From Holosporaceae bacterium (GTDB taxonomy: Bacteria > Pseudomonadota > Alphaproteobacteria > UBA3830), in the NCBI GenBank assembly GCA_031269645.1, contig JAISYW010000013.1, positions 1-5,332 of the forward strand: a DNA stretch of 5,332 nt, written 5' to 3'. Numbering within the stretch: position 1 is the stretch's first letter; every line of letters begins with the position of its first letter. Under the pieces are notes generated by a model that saw only the letters and a program-made list of their open reading frames with translations, had not been told where the DNA came from and ran no database searches. The translations under genes were made by a program, and so were the position numbers. Below are positions 1 through 5,332 of this stretch, piece by piece.

Positions 1-261
1 CATGGAATTTTTTCCGCTAACGATTTCTTTGCTCGTTAAATTAATGAGTTTTAATTCATAACCGTCAACAGCGCTAAACCTTTTATGGGAAATTCTGGCG
101 GCGTCAAGTTGGCGTTTTACATTTTCAAAACGTCCCGGAGTGCGGTCTAGACTTATGACGTAAACCATATCGTATATATTTTTGCGTTTGCATTTTTTCT
201 TACATTCGCATTTTGTAGCGCAAAAAACGAAAAATAAGAAAAGAATAATTACTTTTTTCAT
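1..261 (-). CDS. Family 25 glycosyltransferase paralogue with N-terminal signal sequence (5' part only)
   Basis: The first 87 codons of a gene that runs off the left edge. It starts ATG AAA AAA GTA. The N-terminus has two lysines, a hydrophobic stretch (about residues 4-15), then an unusual Cys/Lys-rich linker (residues 17-27, Cys at 18, 20 and 24). The GT25 opening motif follows: MVYVISLDRTPGR at about 32-44, then RFSAVDGYELK. Over some 50 aligned residues after the linker, nearly half are identical to the GT25 encoded just upstream at 258-1154, so the two are tandem paralogues. Its ATG overlaps the TGA of that gene as ATGA (258-261), which suggests translational coupling; no strong Shine-Dalgarno is visible. 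The family transfers sugars to lipooligosaccharide in many Gram-negatives. The catalytic EDD region lies outside the window, so activity cannot be judged. The hydrophobic start could be a cleaved signal or a membrane anchor: I see no good cleavage site and no proper lipobox. Confidence 0.85.
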   Translation of the reverse strand, partial: MKKVIILFLFFVFCATKCECKKKCKRKNIYDMVYVISLDRTPGRFENVKRQLDAARISHKRFSAVDGYELKLINLTSKEIVSGKNSM

Positions 262-1154
262 TGCTTTACTTTCGAAACTATTATCCCCTTTGAGGTGACG
301 CAAAAATTTCGCCCCATTTTATGAATTTCTGATATTTCATCTGATAAAGAAAGCATTTTTTTTCTCGCGACATATTTTTTTGAATTAGGCATAGCTGGTC
401 CAGAAATTATATGATTATCAATAGGTAGAGTTATAATTCGAGAATTTTTTAGAATTTCACGAGCGCCATCTAATGTTAGTGCGTATGCGTGAAGTCCATA
501 AACGCCAAAGTTTTCCTTAAGGCGTACGACATATTTGTTGCCTGGGATCTGTCTGAAAGAATCCAATAAAGCGCCTGGACTAACAAAGTAAGGTGAAGAA
601 TCGCTGCGCCCCAATCCAATGTCCAAAAACAAAATACCCATATCTTTAGGAGTGTTTTTTAGGGTTTCGGCAAAAATAACTTTAAAATCTTTTTCGCAAA
701 CAACGTCGTCCTCCAAAATCATAGCCAGCTTATGACCTTTCTGAACAATATCTTTCGCTATGGATAGATGACTGAGTGCACATCCAAGCTCTCCGCAGCA
801 TAAAAGTCTTCGAATTTTGGGTGTAGTTGTATATTTGAAACTGAATAGACCGCATGAGATCAAATAATCGGAGTTTTTATCGCATACTTTGTGAAAAGAT
901 TTATTATCTTCGATTTTATTAGTTTTCAGATTTACGATCTTAATATTGTATCCATCAATCGCAGGAAATCTCGTAAACTTTATTCCAAGGGTGTCTAATA
1001 GAGATTTTATTTTTTTCATTCGCTCAGGACTGCGATCTAGGTTGATAACATAGACGACGATATCATGTATCTCGCATTTAACGCCGGAGGCTTCTAAAAA
1101 ACAAAAACTTATCAACAATAATAAATTTATAAAAATAATTTTTTTTGTGAACAT
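258..1154 (-). CDS. Family 25 glycosyltransferase (LPS-type) with N-terminal signal sequence
   Basis: A complete protein of 298 residues from ATG 1154. A TTG one codon upstream is possible, but the ATG sits better after TAGG (7-nt gap). Family landmarks occur in order: NLDRSPER (about 38-45), FPAIDGY (63-69), GELGCALSH (121-129), the metal/nucleotide-sugar motif MILEDDV (145-151), HAYALTLDGA (222-231) and PIDNHI (244-249). This matches PF01755-type glycosyltransferases, which add a sugar (often galactose) to lipooligosaccharide or other acceptors; donor and acceptor cannot be read from sequence. The start carries lysines, a hydrophobic core (about 6-20) and an Ala-Ser-Gly cleavage-like site near 22-24, so the protein is predicted to be exported or anchored. 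That is unusual for this normally cytosolic, nucleotide-sugar-using family. The gene lies 8 bp after the GST-like gene and overlaps the next GT25 by 4 bp. The family assignment is secure; the role is inferred. Confidence 0.9.
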   Translation of the reverse strand: MFTKKIIFINLLLLISFCFLEASGVKCEIHDIVVYVINLDRSPERMKKIKSLLDTLGIKFTRFPAIDGYNIKIVNLKTNKIEDNKSFHKVCDKNSDYLISCGLFSFKYTTTPKIRRLLCCGELGCALSHLSIAKDIVQKGHKLAMILEDDVVCEKDFKVIFAETLKNTPKDMGILFLDIGLGRSDSSPYFVSPGALLDSFRQIPGNKYVVRLKENFGVYGLHAYALTLDGAREILKNSRIITLPIDNHIISGPAMPNSKKYVARKKMLSLSDEISEIHKMGRNFCVTSKGIIVSKVKQ

Positions 1155-1162
1155 CAATTAAC

Positions 1163-1831
1163 CTAAAAATCTAATTCCTGATAATAATCTGGAGGAGCAA
1201 TATTTGGAATTCTGTCAGATAAAATCTCTCTGAACGACGGTCGTGATTTCACTCTGGCATACCAATCTTTAACCTCCGGATATTTTTCCCACTCTATCGA
1301 ACCAAGATAATCGATGCATGAAACATGAGCGGCAGCGGAAATGTCTACCAAAGTAAATTCTTCTCCGGCTAGCCAATTTCTGCGATCCGTTAGCCATGTT
1401 ATATAATCAAAATACCCCTTTATGGCTGCGTTACTTTTTCGAATACTCAAAGAATCCGGAGAAGATCGATCCAGATGTCTTTTGGCAACCTTTTCGAAGA
1501 CTATGTTTTTCGTAACGTCAGCAAAGAACATCGTATTAAATAGCAACATAATTCTGCGGCATTCCGCTTTTTCCTTTGGCGTTACTCGCAGTAAAGAATT
1601 AGATCTGTAATGTTGCTCGAGATGTTCGATTATTGAATACCATCCTTCTAAAATCAGACCGTCCATATCTATTAGCGCTGGAAGATCGGAAAAACTATGC
1701 TTTCCAGAAAATGTTTTTTTTCTATTCCAAGGAAGTTCAATTATTAATGTATGATCTAGGGATTTTTCTTTTAAATAAATCCGCGCCAATCTTCCAAACG
1801 GATCCAGTGGATAATGATATAATTCGCGCAT
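1163..1831 (-). CDS. Glutathione S-transferase-like protein
   Basis: A protein of 222 residues from ATG 1831. A TTG three codons upstream is in frame, but the predicted promoter would then leave almost no leader. The N-terminal thioredoxin-like half contains YHYPLDPFGRLARIYLKEK and the cis-proline region DLPALID (Pro about 51). The alpha-helical C-terminal half has WLAGEEFTLVDISAAAH, with the N-capping Asp of GSTs (about 163), then YPEVKDWYARVKSRPSF. The C-terminus (IPNIAPPDYYQELDF) resembles a GST group I remember from alphaproteobacteria. The usual glutathione-contacting Glu-Ser pair is replaced by LEGWYSIIEHL, so glutathione binding may be altered. It would act in the cytosol in thiol conjugation or detoxification, but the substrate is unknown. 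It is first in an apparent operon with two GT25 genes, which does not obviously explain its function. The fold assignment is good; the activity is uncertain. Confidence 0.88.
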   Translation of the reverse strand: MRELYHYPLDPFGRLARIYLKEKSLDHTLIIELPWNRKKTFSGKHSFSDLPALIDMDGLILEGWYSIIEHLEQHYRSNSLLRVTPKEKAECRRIMLLFNTMFFADVTKNIVFEKVAKRHLDRSSPDSLSIRKSNAAIKGYFDYITWLTDRRNWLAGEEFTLVDISAAAHVSCIDYLGSIEWEKYPEVKDWYARVKSRPSFREILSDRIPNIAPPDYYQELDF

Positions 1832-1854
1832 AATTCTCAAACCGCATACGGCGG

Positions 1855-1883
1855 ATTCTAATCCTATTCTGAAACGATTTCAA
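1855..1883 (-). promoter_or_regulatory. Sigma70-type promoter for the GST-GT25 operon
   Basis: Read on the minus strand there is a -35 box TTGAAA (1883-1878), a 17-bp spacer and a -10 box TAGAAT (1860-1855). Each hexamer matches the consensus at 5 of 6 positions. Transcription would start near 1848, giving a leader of about 17 nt before ATG 1831, with a weak GAG-type ribosome site. The placement supports the ATG over the upstream TTG. This is a prediction from motif match only. Confidence 0.6.
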
Positions 1884-1902
1884 GAAATTATTTGGAGAGG
1901 GA

Positions 1903-1931
1903 TTGCCTAACTAAATATATATTAACATAGT
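1903..1931 (+). promoter_or_regulatory. Weak candidate promoter for the plus-strand sugar-nucleotide operon
   Basis: TTGCCT (1903-1908) and CATAGT (1926-1931) are separated by 17 bp and each match the sigma70 consensus at 4 of 6 positions. The AT-rich run TATATATT at 1916-1923 offers alternative -10 boxes with poorer spacing. A plus-strand promoter is expected here because the two operons diverge, but the exact hexamers are uncertain. Transcription would start around 1938. Confidence 0.3.
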
Positions 1932-1940
1932 TTATGTAAA
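1922..1940. repeat. Imperfect inverted repeat, possible operator
   Basis: TTAACATA (1922-1929) and TATGTAAA (1933-1940) are inverted copies with one mismatch around a 3-nt centre. The repeat covers the candidate plus-strand -10 box and start site, a position typical of a repressor site. In such AT-rich DNA a dyad of this size can arise by chance. No regulator gene is visible in the window. Confidence 0.3.
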
Positions 1941-1946
1941 CTCTAC

Positions 1947-2165
1947 TTGAAAGGATGGAATAGCAATGATATTTTTTCCGCGAAGGGATTTGTTAAAATT
2001 ATGCATATGTTGGGATATCCGACAGAGAAGAGTTGGTATGTTGCTCGAAGACCTGATGGGACGTTGCCATTATGCGCAACGGAAAGCGATTTATGCGAAA
2101 ACTTAGTGATGGGAGAAACGTGTAAGATTTGTAGTTTTCGCAAGGATTCTGAGGAGAAAAATTGA
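1947..2165 (+). CDS. Small Cys-rich protein of unknown function, coupled to rfbF
   Basis: I do not recognise this protein. The open frame gives 72 residues from a TTG at 1947. No Shine-Dalgarno precedes that TTG, and an ATG at 2001 (54 residues), about 12 nt after AAGGGA, is an alternative start. The distal part looks like real protein: KSWYVARRPDGTLPL, then four cysteines at about 43, 50, 59 and 62, spaced C-X6-C-X8-C-X2-C, which could bind a metal. There is no signal peptide or membrane segment. Its TGA overlaps the TTG start of rfbF (TTGA at 2162-2165), and the rfbF ribosome site lies inside its last codons, which suggests coupled translation. It could also be the 3' remnant of a larger gene, because the frame upstream is closed by TAA at 1923-1925. 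I know of no assigned small partner of RfbF that matches it. Confidence 0.45.
   Translation: MKGWNSNDIFSAKGFVKIMHMLGYPTEKSWYVARRPDGTLPLCATESDLCENLVMGETCKICSFRKDSEEKN
2151..2156 (+). promoter_or_regulatory. Ribosome binding site that fixes the TTG start of rfbF
   Basis: GAGGAG lies 5 nt before TTG 2162. The codons after it (TTG AAA GTA GTT ATT TTT GCA GGA) give the exact N-terminus expected for the family, so the unusual TTG start is well supported. Confidence 0.75.
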
Positions 2166-2932
2166 AAGTAGTTATTTTTGCAGGAGGGTTGGGCTCCAGG
2201 CTTGGCGAAGAGACGTCTGTTATTCCAAAGCCGATGATACGGATAGGAGAATATCCGATCATTTGGCATATCATGAAAATATACTCGTTTTATGGCTTTG
2301 ACGATTTTGTTATCCTGTGCGGATACAAAAGCGATATCATCAAACAATATTTCGTCGGCTACTATATGATGAATTCCGATATTACAATCGATTATCGAGA
2401 TAATTCCGTCGAAATTCATAGGAAGACTTCCGAAAAATGGAAAGTGACGTTGGTCGACACTGGACTCAGTTCCATGACGGGCGCTAGATTAAGGAAAGCC
2501 CAGTCGTTTTTGAAAGAAGATGCTTTTTTCCTTACCTACGGAGACGGCCTAGCCGACATAAATCCGCAGAAAATGTTATAAATCCATCGCAAATCGGGCA
2601 AAATTCTTACGTTGACGGCCGTTCGGCCCCATGGTAGATTCGGAGCGTTGGAAATAGACGGCGATAAAGTGTCTAGCTTTGCCGAGAAAAAAGATAACGC
2701 CGACGTTTGGGTCAACGGCGGATTTTTTGTGGTTAATTCCGGCGTTTTCGACTATATACCAGATGGAGACGAAGCAGTTTTTGAGGAAGAAACGTTGCAC
2801 AAGCTTGTAAGGGACGATCAAGTATTGGCGCATAAGCATACGGGATTCTGGCGCTGTATGGATACTTTGAAGGACAAGAACGATCTAAATGAAATATGGA
2901 ACAGCGGAAATGTTCCGTGGAGAATGCGGTAA
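2162..2932 (+). pseudogene. rfbF: Glucose-1-phosphate cytidylyltransferase interrupted by an in-frame TAA
   Basis: The family makes CDP-glucose from CTP and glucose-1-phosphate for CDP-deoxysugar and O-antigen synthesis. The frame from TTG 2162 holds 256 codons before the final TAA, the usual family length, but codon 140 (2579-2581) is TAA. Before it come the nucleotide-binding start FAGGLGSRLGEET (6-18), PKPM (22-25), WHIMKIYS (35-42), VTLVDTG (95-101), MTGARL (105-110) and YGDGLAD (126-132). After it, in the same frame, come TAVRPHGRFGALE (152-164), VNGGFFV (184-190), GFW (228-230) and MDTLKDK (233-239). Both halves are well conserved, with no shift or deletion, so a single substitution, for example from GAA or AAA, explains the break. 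Termination would leave a 139-residue fragment lacking the second half of the active site. The distal TTG at 2612 has no clear ribosome site. A recent pseudogene, a sequence error, or readthrough are all possible. Confidence 0.88.
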
Positions 2933-2941
2933 CTGCAGAAA

Positions 2942-4030
2942 ATGAACGGAATTTTCAAAAACGATTTAAATAACATATTTTCCAATCTTTCGGATATTGA
3001 AAAAGAAAAATTAAACGGCGCTGAAATAATGATTACAGGATGCGCCGGTTTTCTTGGATTTTATTTGACAAATTTTTTCTCTAAATACAAGAAAGAATTT
3101 GGAATATCTAGAATAATTGGTCTTGATAATTTCAAAATGGGATGTCCACGGTGGTTGAATGAGCTGAAAGCGGCGAATGATATAATTTTAAAAGAATTTG
3201 ACGTTGTTAACGATAGAATTGAATCAATCGACGGAAGCTCGGAAGTGGATTATATATATCATATGGCTTCCATCGCTTCGCCAACTTTCTATAGGGCTTT
3301 CCCACTTGAAACAATTGACGCAAACGTGTCAGGGCTTAGGAAATTGTTGGATTTTTATCGTGATAAACACATAAAAGGCATGGTATTTTTCTCTAGTAGC
3401 GAGATTTATGGAGATCCGCCTGCGAAAAATGTGCCAACATCCGAGGAATATAGAGGCAATGTTTCCTGCGTTGGTCCGCGCGCGTGTTATGACGAAGCGA
3501 AGCGTTTTGGCGAGGCTCTTTGTTATGTTTTTTATCAAAAATATGGCGTGCCGGTCACAATAGTTCGTCCTTTTAATAATTACGGTCCAGGAATGAAGTT
3601 GAATGATAAAAGAGTTCCTGCAGATTTTGCTAGAGCTATTTTGAAAAATGAAGACATAACTATGTACTCCGATGGTAAACCAACAAGGACGTTTTGTTAT
3701 ATTTCCGACGCAATTAGCGGTTATATAAAAGCGTCTCTTTATGGAAAGTTTGAAACTTTTAACATAGGAATCGACGATAGGGAAGTTTCCATAAAAGATT
3801 TAGCAGAAATATATAAAAGTATAGGAGAAAAAAAATTCGGTTATGATGGAGAGATTATATTTAAAGAATCTGACGAAGCTAATTATCTGGCGGATAATCC
3901 AAATAGACGTTCGCCCAATATCAATAAAGCGCGCGATTTGCTGAAATTTGCTCCTCAAGTTTCGGTAGAAGAAGGAGTGGAGAGATTTCTTACTTTCCTT
4001 AATGGAGACGACTATCATTGGATGGAGTAG
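2942..4030 (+). CDS. UDP-glucuronate decarboxylase-like SDR (NAD-dependent epimerase/dehydratase family)
   Basis: A 362-residue extended SDR with an N-terminal extension of some 25 residues. It shows the NAD-binding ITGCAGFLG (31-39), an acidic residue after beta-2 (LDNF, Asp62) favouring NAD over NADP, HMASIASP (107-114), SSSEIYGDP (151-159), GPRACYDEAKR (178-188) with catalytic Tyr183 and Lys187, RPFNNYGPGM, and NPNRRSPNI near 319-327. The Ser-Ser-Glu triad in place of Thr-Asp-Glu, the GPRACYDE block shared with UDP-xylose synthases, and the late Arg-Arg-Ser-Pro motif favour UDP-glucuronate decarboxylase over a 4,6-dehydratase. It would yield UDP-xylose or a 4-keto-pentose in the cytosol. 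The UDP-glucose dehydrogenase 4 nt downstream would supply its substrate. It starts 9 nt after the rfbF stop, in the same frame, with no clear Shine-Dalgarno, so reinitiation is likely. Substrate specificity is inferred; an unusual nucleotide-sugar substrate is possible. Confidence 0.88.
   Translation: MNGIFKNDLNNIFSNLSDIEKEKLNGAEIMITGCAGFLGFYLTNFFSKYKKEFGISRIIGLDNFKMGCPRWLNELKAANDIILKEFDVVNDRIESIDGSSEVDYIYHMASIASPTFYRAFPLETIDANVSGLRKLLDFYRDKHIKGMVFFSSSEIYGDPPAKNVPTSEEYRGNVSCVGPRACYDEAKRFGEALCYVFYQKYGVPVTIVRPFNNYGPGMKLNDKRVPADFARAILKNEDITMYSDGKPTRTFCYISDAISGYIKASLYGKFETFNIGIDDREVSIKDLAEIYKSIGEKKFGYDGEIIFKESDEANYLADNPNRRSPNINKARDLLKFAPQVSVEEGVERFLTFLNGDDYHWME
4024..4027 (+). promoter_or_regulatory. 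Ribosome binding site that fixes the GTG start of ugd
   Basis: GGAG, inside the last codons of the preceding gene, lies 7 nt before GTG 4035. This start gives VKISVFGLGFVG, the normal family N-terminus. The upstream in-frame ATG at 4002 would add 11 residues unlike the family and overlap the SDR gene by 29 nt. Confidence 0.7.
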
Positions 4031-4034
4031 CGGC

Positions 4035-5297
4035 GTGAAAATATCGGTGTTTGGTTTAGGATTTGTTGGATTAACTACCGCCCTTGGGTTTTCAAGAAAA
4101 GGGTACACCGTATATGGAATAGAAAAAGACGAACGGAAGATGGTCGCCATAAAAAATGGCAAGATGCCGTTTATGGAGAGCGGTCTTGACAAAGCTTTGA
4201 ATGCTTATCTGGAAAAAAATTTTTATGTGCGCAGCGTGCAGGAAGCGAAGGAAGCGCTCAATGATAGCGACTGCGTTTTCTTTTGCGTTGGAACCCCATG
4301 CGGAAGTAGTGGCGCGGCTGATTTATCGCATCTTAAAACGGCCATTGATCAAGCTATTTGCAGTTTCACGAACGATAAATTTCATGTTCTAGTTATAAAA
4401 TCGACCATTCCGCCGTCAACTACGTCGGAAATAATAGTTCCATATGTAAGAGAAAAAGCAAAAGATAATCGATCGATAGGTATTGCCAATAATCCAGAAT
4501 TTCTTAGAGAAGGATACTGTTGGAACGATTTTTGTTCCCCAGATAGAATTGTAATAGGAGTGGAAGATAAAAAGTCGGAAGAAATCCTTAGGGAACTTTA
4601 TAGATCTTTTGACGCTCCCATACTCTCCGTAAATTATAGCACTGCGGAATTTATAAAATATCTTTCCAATAGCGTTCTCGCCACGATGATCAGTTACGCC
4701 AATGAAATGTCGATAATTGCCGATTTGATTGGAAACATAGACGTAGCGAACGCTTTCAAAATATTGCACATGGATAAAAGGTGGAATAATTGTTCGATGA
4801 CTTCGTATTTTTATCCCGGATGTGGGTACGGCGGGTATTGTTTGCCAAAAGATACTGAAGCTTTAAGGGCTATTTCGAAGGCCAAAGGATTTGATCCATT
4901 AATATTGTCGCAAGTTATCAAGACGAACGAAAATATGCCGGCAAAAGTAGCGCAAATGATAATGAAAAAAGTCAATAAAACAGATAAGATCGGCATACTA
5001 GGATTATCTTTCAAGCCAAATTCCGACGATGTTAGAGAGACTCCGTCGGCTAAAATCATAGAAGAATTGCAAAAAGCTGGGTACGAGAATATTACTGCCT
5101 ACGATCCAGTCGCCGTTGATAACTTTATGATAGAATATCCAAGTATTGCCATTGAGTTTTCTCGCGATTTATGCGACATAGTACGGGTGTCCGATTGTTT
5201 GGTTATTGTTACTGGATGGCGCGAGTTCAAATCTATTAAAACATCAAAAACAATAATCGATTGTAGATATTGTATGGTGGATGGCGATGGTCGGTGA
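4035..5297 (+). CDS. ugd: UDP-glucose 6-dehydrogenase
   Basis: This enzyme oxidises UDP-glucose to UDP-glucuronate in two NAD-dependent steps in the cytosol. The product is 420 residues from GTG 4035, normal for the family. Seen in order are the dinucleotide-binding VFGLGFVGLTTA, CVGTPCG, IKSTIPPSTT, NPEFLREG (about 153-160), SPDRIVIG, AEFIKYLSN with the conserved Lys (about 208) and Asn (about 212), the catalytic-Cys loop GCGYGGYCLPKD (Cys about 269), and LGLSFKPNSDDVRETPS of the C-terminal UDP-binding domain. SPDRIVIG and AEFIKY favour UDP-glucose over N-acetylhexosamine dehydrogenases. It lies 4 nt after the decarboxylase-like SDR gene, so the pair would make UDP-glucuronate and then a UDP-pentose. 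The gene is intact, with no missing catalytic residue. A CDP-glucose substrate cannot be excluded by sequence alone but would be unusual. Confidence 0.94.
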   Translation: MKISVFGLGFVGLTTALGFSRKGYTVYGIEKDERKMVAIKNGKMPFMESGLDKALNAYLEKNFYVRSVQEAKEALNDSDCVFFCVGTPCGSSGAADLSHLKTAIDQAICSFTNDKFHVLVIKSTIPPSTTSEIIVPYVREKAKDNRSIGIANNPEFLREGYCWNDFCSPDRIVIGVEDKKSEEILRELYRSFDAPILSVNYSTAEFIKYLSNSVLATMISYANEMSIIADLIGNIDVANAFKILHMDKRWNNCSMTSYFYPGCGYGGYCLPKDTEALRAISKAKGFDPLILSQVIKTNENMPAKVAQMIMKKVNKTDKIGILGLSFKPNSDDVRETPSAKIIEELQKAGYENITAYDPVAVDNFMIEYPSIAIEFSRDLCDIVRVSDCLVIVTGWREFKSIKTSKTIIDCRYCMVDGDGR

Positions 5298-5332
5298 AGT
5301 GAAAAATAAGAAAGATCCTGTTCATATAGTGT
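5287..5332 (+). CDS. Probable start of the next operon gene (partial)
   Basis: A frame beginning ATG GTC GGT GAA stays open to the right edge and gives MVGEVKNKKDPVHIV. GGTGG at 5276-5280 is a possible ribosome site with a 6-nt gap, and the start would overlap ugd by 11 nt. Alternative starts in the same frame are ATG 5281 and GTG 5299. Only 15 codons are visible, so the product cannot be named. Tight spacing elsewhere in the operon supports a gene here. Confidence 0.4.
   Translation, partial: MVGEVKNKKDPVHIV

Noticed and set aside
199..261. Lipoprotein signal in the second GT25
   Set aside because: The residues before the first Cys are Phe-Val-Phe, which do not fit a lipobox.
1422..1833. 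Two plus-strand open frames of 62 and 66 residues
   Set aside because: Both lie antisense within the GST-like gene, which has clear family motifs. Their products look like random translation.
1842..1854. Short CCGC/GCGG inverted repeat as a terminator
   Set aside because: It has 4-bp arms and no following T run, and it lies between the minus promoter and the GST start, where a terminator is not expected.
1966..2106. 46-codon frame from ATG 1966
   Set aside because: It overlaps the Cys-rich frame out of phase, its composition is unlike a protein (many Arg, no pattern), and it ends well before rfbF.
1943..2419. Minus-strand 158-residue open frame across the small ORF and rfbF
   Set aside because: It lies antisense to clearly conserved rfbF coding sequence, has no family motif and has no ribosome site of note.
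2576..2839. Minus-strand 87-residue open frame over the rfbF break
   Set aside because: It is antisense to the distal half of rfbF, whose conserved motifs explain the sequence.
2579..2932. Frameshift as the cause of the rfbF break
   Set aside because: The parts before and after the TAA are in the same frame and the spacing between conserved motifs is normal, so a substitution suffices.
2579..2932. UAA reassigned to an amino acid in this organism
   Set aside because: The natural end of rfbF is also TAA, exactly at the expected C-terminus. The other genes use TGA and TAG as normal ends, so no stop codon looks reassigned. The evidence is thin because only rfbF uses TAA.
4002..4034. ATG 4002 as the ugd start
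   Set aside because: It would add 11 residues absent from the family and overlap the SDR gene. GTG 4035 has a well-placed GGAG and the family N-terminus.
3800..5059. Several minus-strand open frames of 82 to 130 residues (3800-4192, 4416-4769, 4811-5059)
   Set aside because: All are shadows of the SDR and ugd genes, with no recognisable domains.

Overview
The window is AT-rich and densely packed with genes. It looks like part of a surface-polysaccharide locus of a Gram-negative bacterium. The glutathione S-transferase (GST)-like protein has a C-terminus of a kind I associate from memory with alphaproteobacteria. Together with the low GC content this suggests an AT-rich, possibly host-associated alphaproteobacterium. 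That placement is an inference of low to moderate confidence.

The layout is two divergent gene sets around an intergenic region near 1832-1946. On the minus strand, read right to left, there is a GST-like gene (1831 to 1163), then a family 25 glycosyltransferase (GT25) with an N-terminal signal sequence (1154 to 258), then the 5' end of a second GT25 paralogue (261 to 1, continuing off the left edge). Gaps are 8 bp and then a 4-bp ATGA overlap, so these look like one operon. A good sigma70-type promoter (TTGAAA, 17 bp, TAGAAT) sits just upstream of the GST-like gene.

On the plus strand there is a small unrecognised Cys-rich ORF (about 1947-2165), then a glucose-1-phosphate cytidylyltransferase gene (rfbF, 2162-2932) broken by one in-frame TAA. 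A UDP-glucuronate-decarboxylase-like SDR (2942-4030) and a UDP-glucose 6-dehydrogenase (ugd, 4035-5297) follow, and the first codons of another gene probably lie at the right edge. Spacings are tiny or overlapping, so this also reads as an operon.

As a pathway, Ugd would oxidise UDP-glucose to UDP-glucuronate, and the SDR would decarboxylate it towards UDP-xylose or a 4-keto-pentose. The GT25 enzymes could be consumers of such donors, but their signal sequences make the location of their reaction uncertain. RfbF would make CDP-glucose. Its usual partner, CDP-glucose 4,6-dehydratase, is not next to it, and its reading frame is interrupted, so the CDP-sugar branch may be decaying. The points most worth a second look are the interrupted rfbF, the tandem GT25 proteins with signal sequences, and the small Cys-rich ORF coupled to rfbF.
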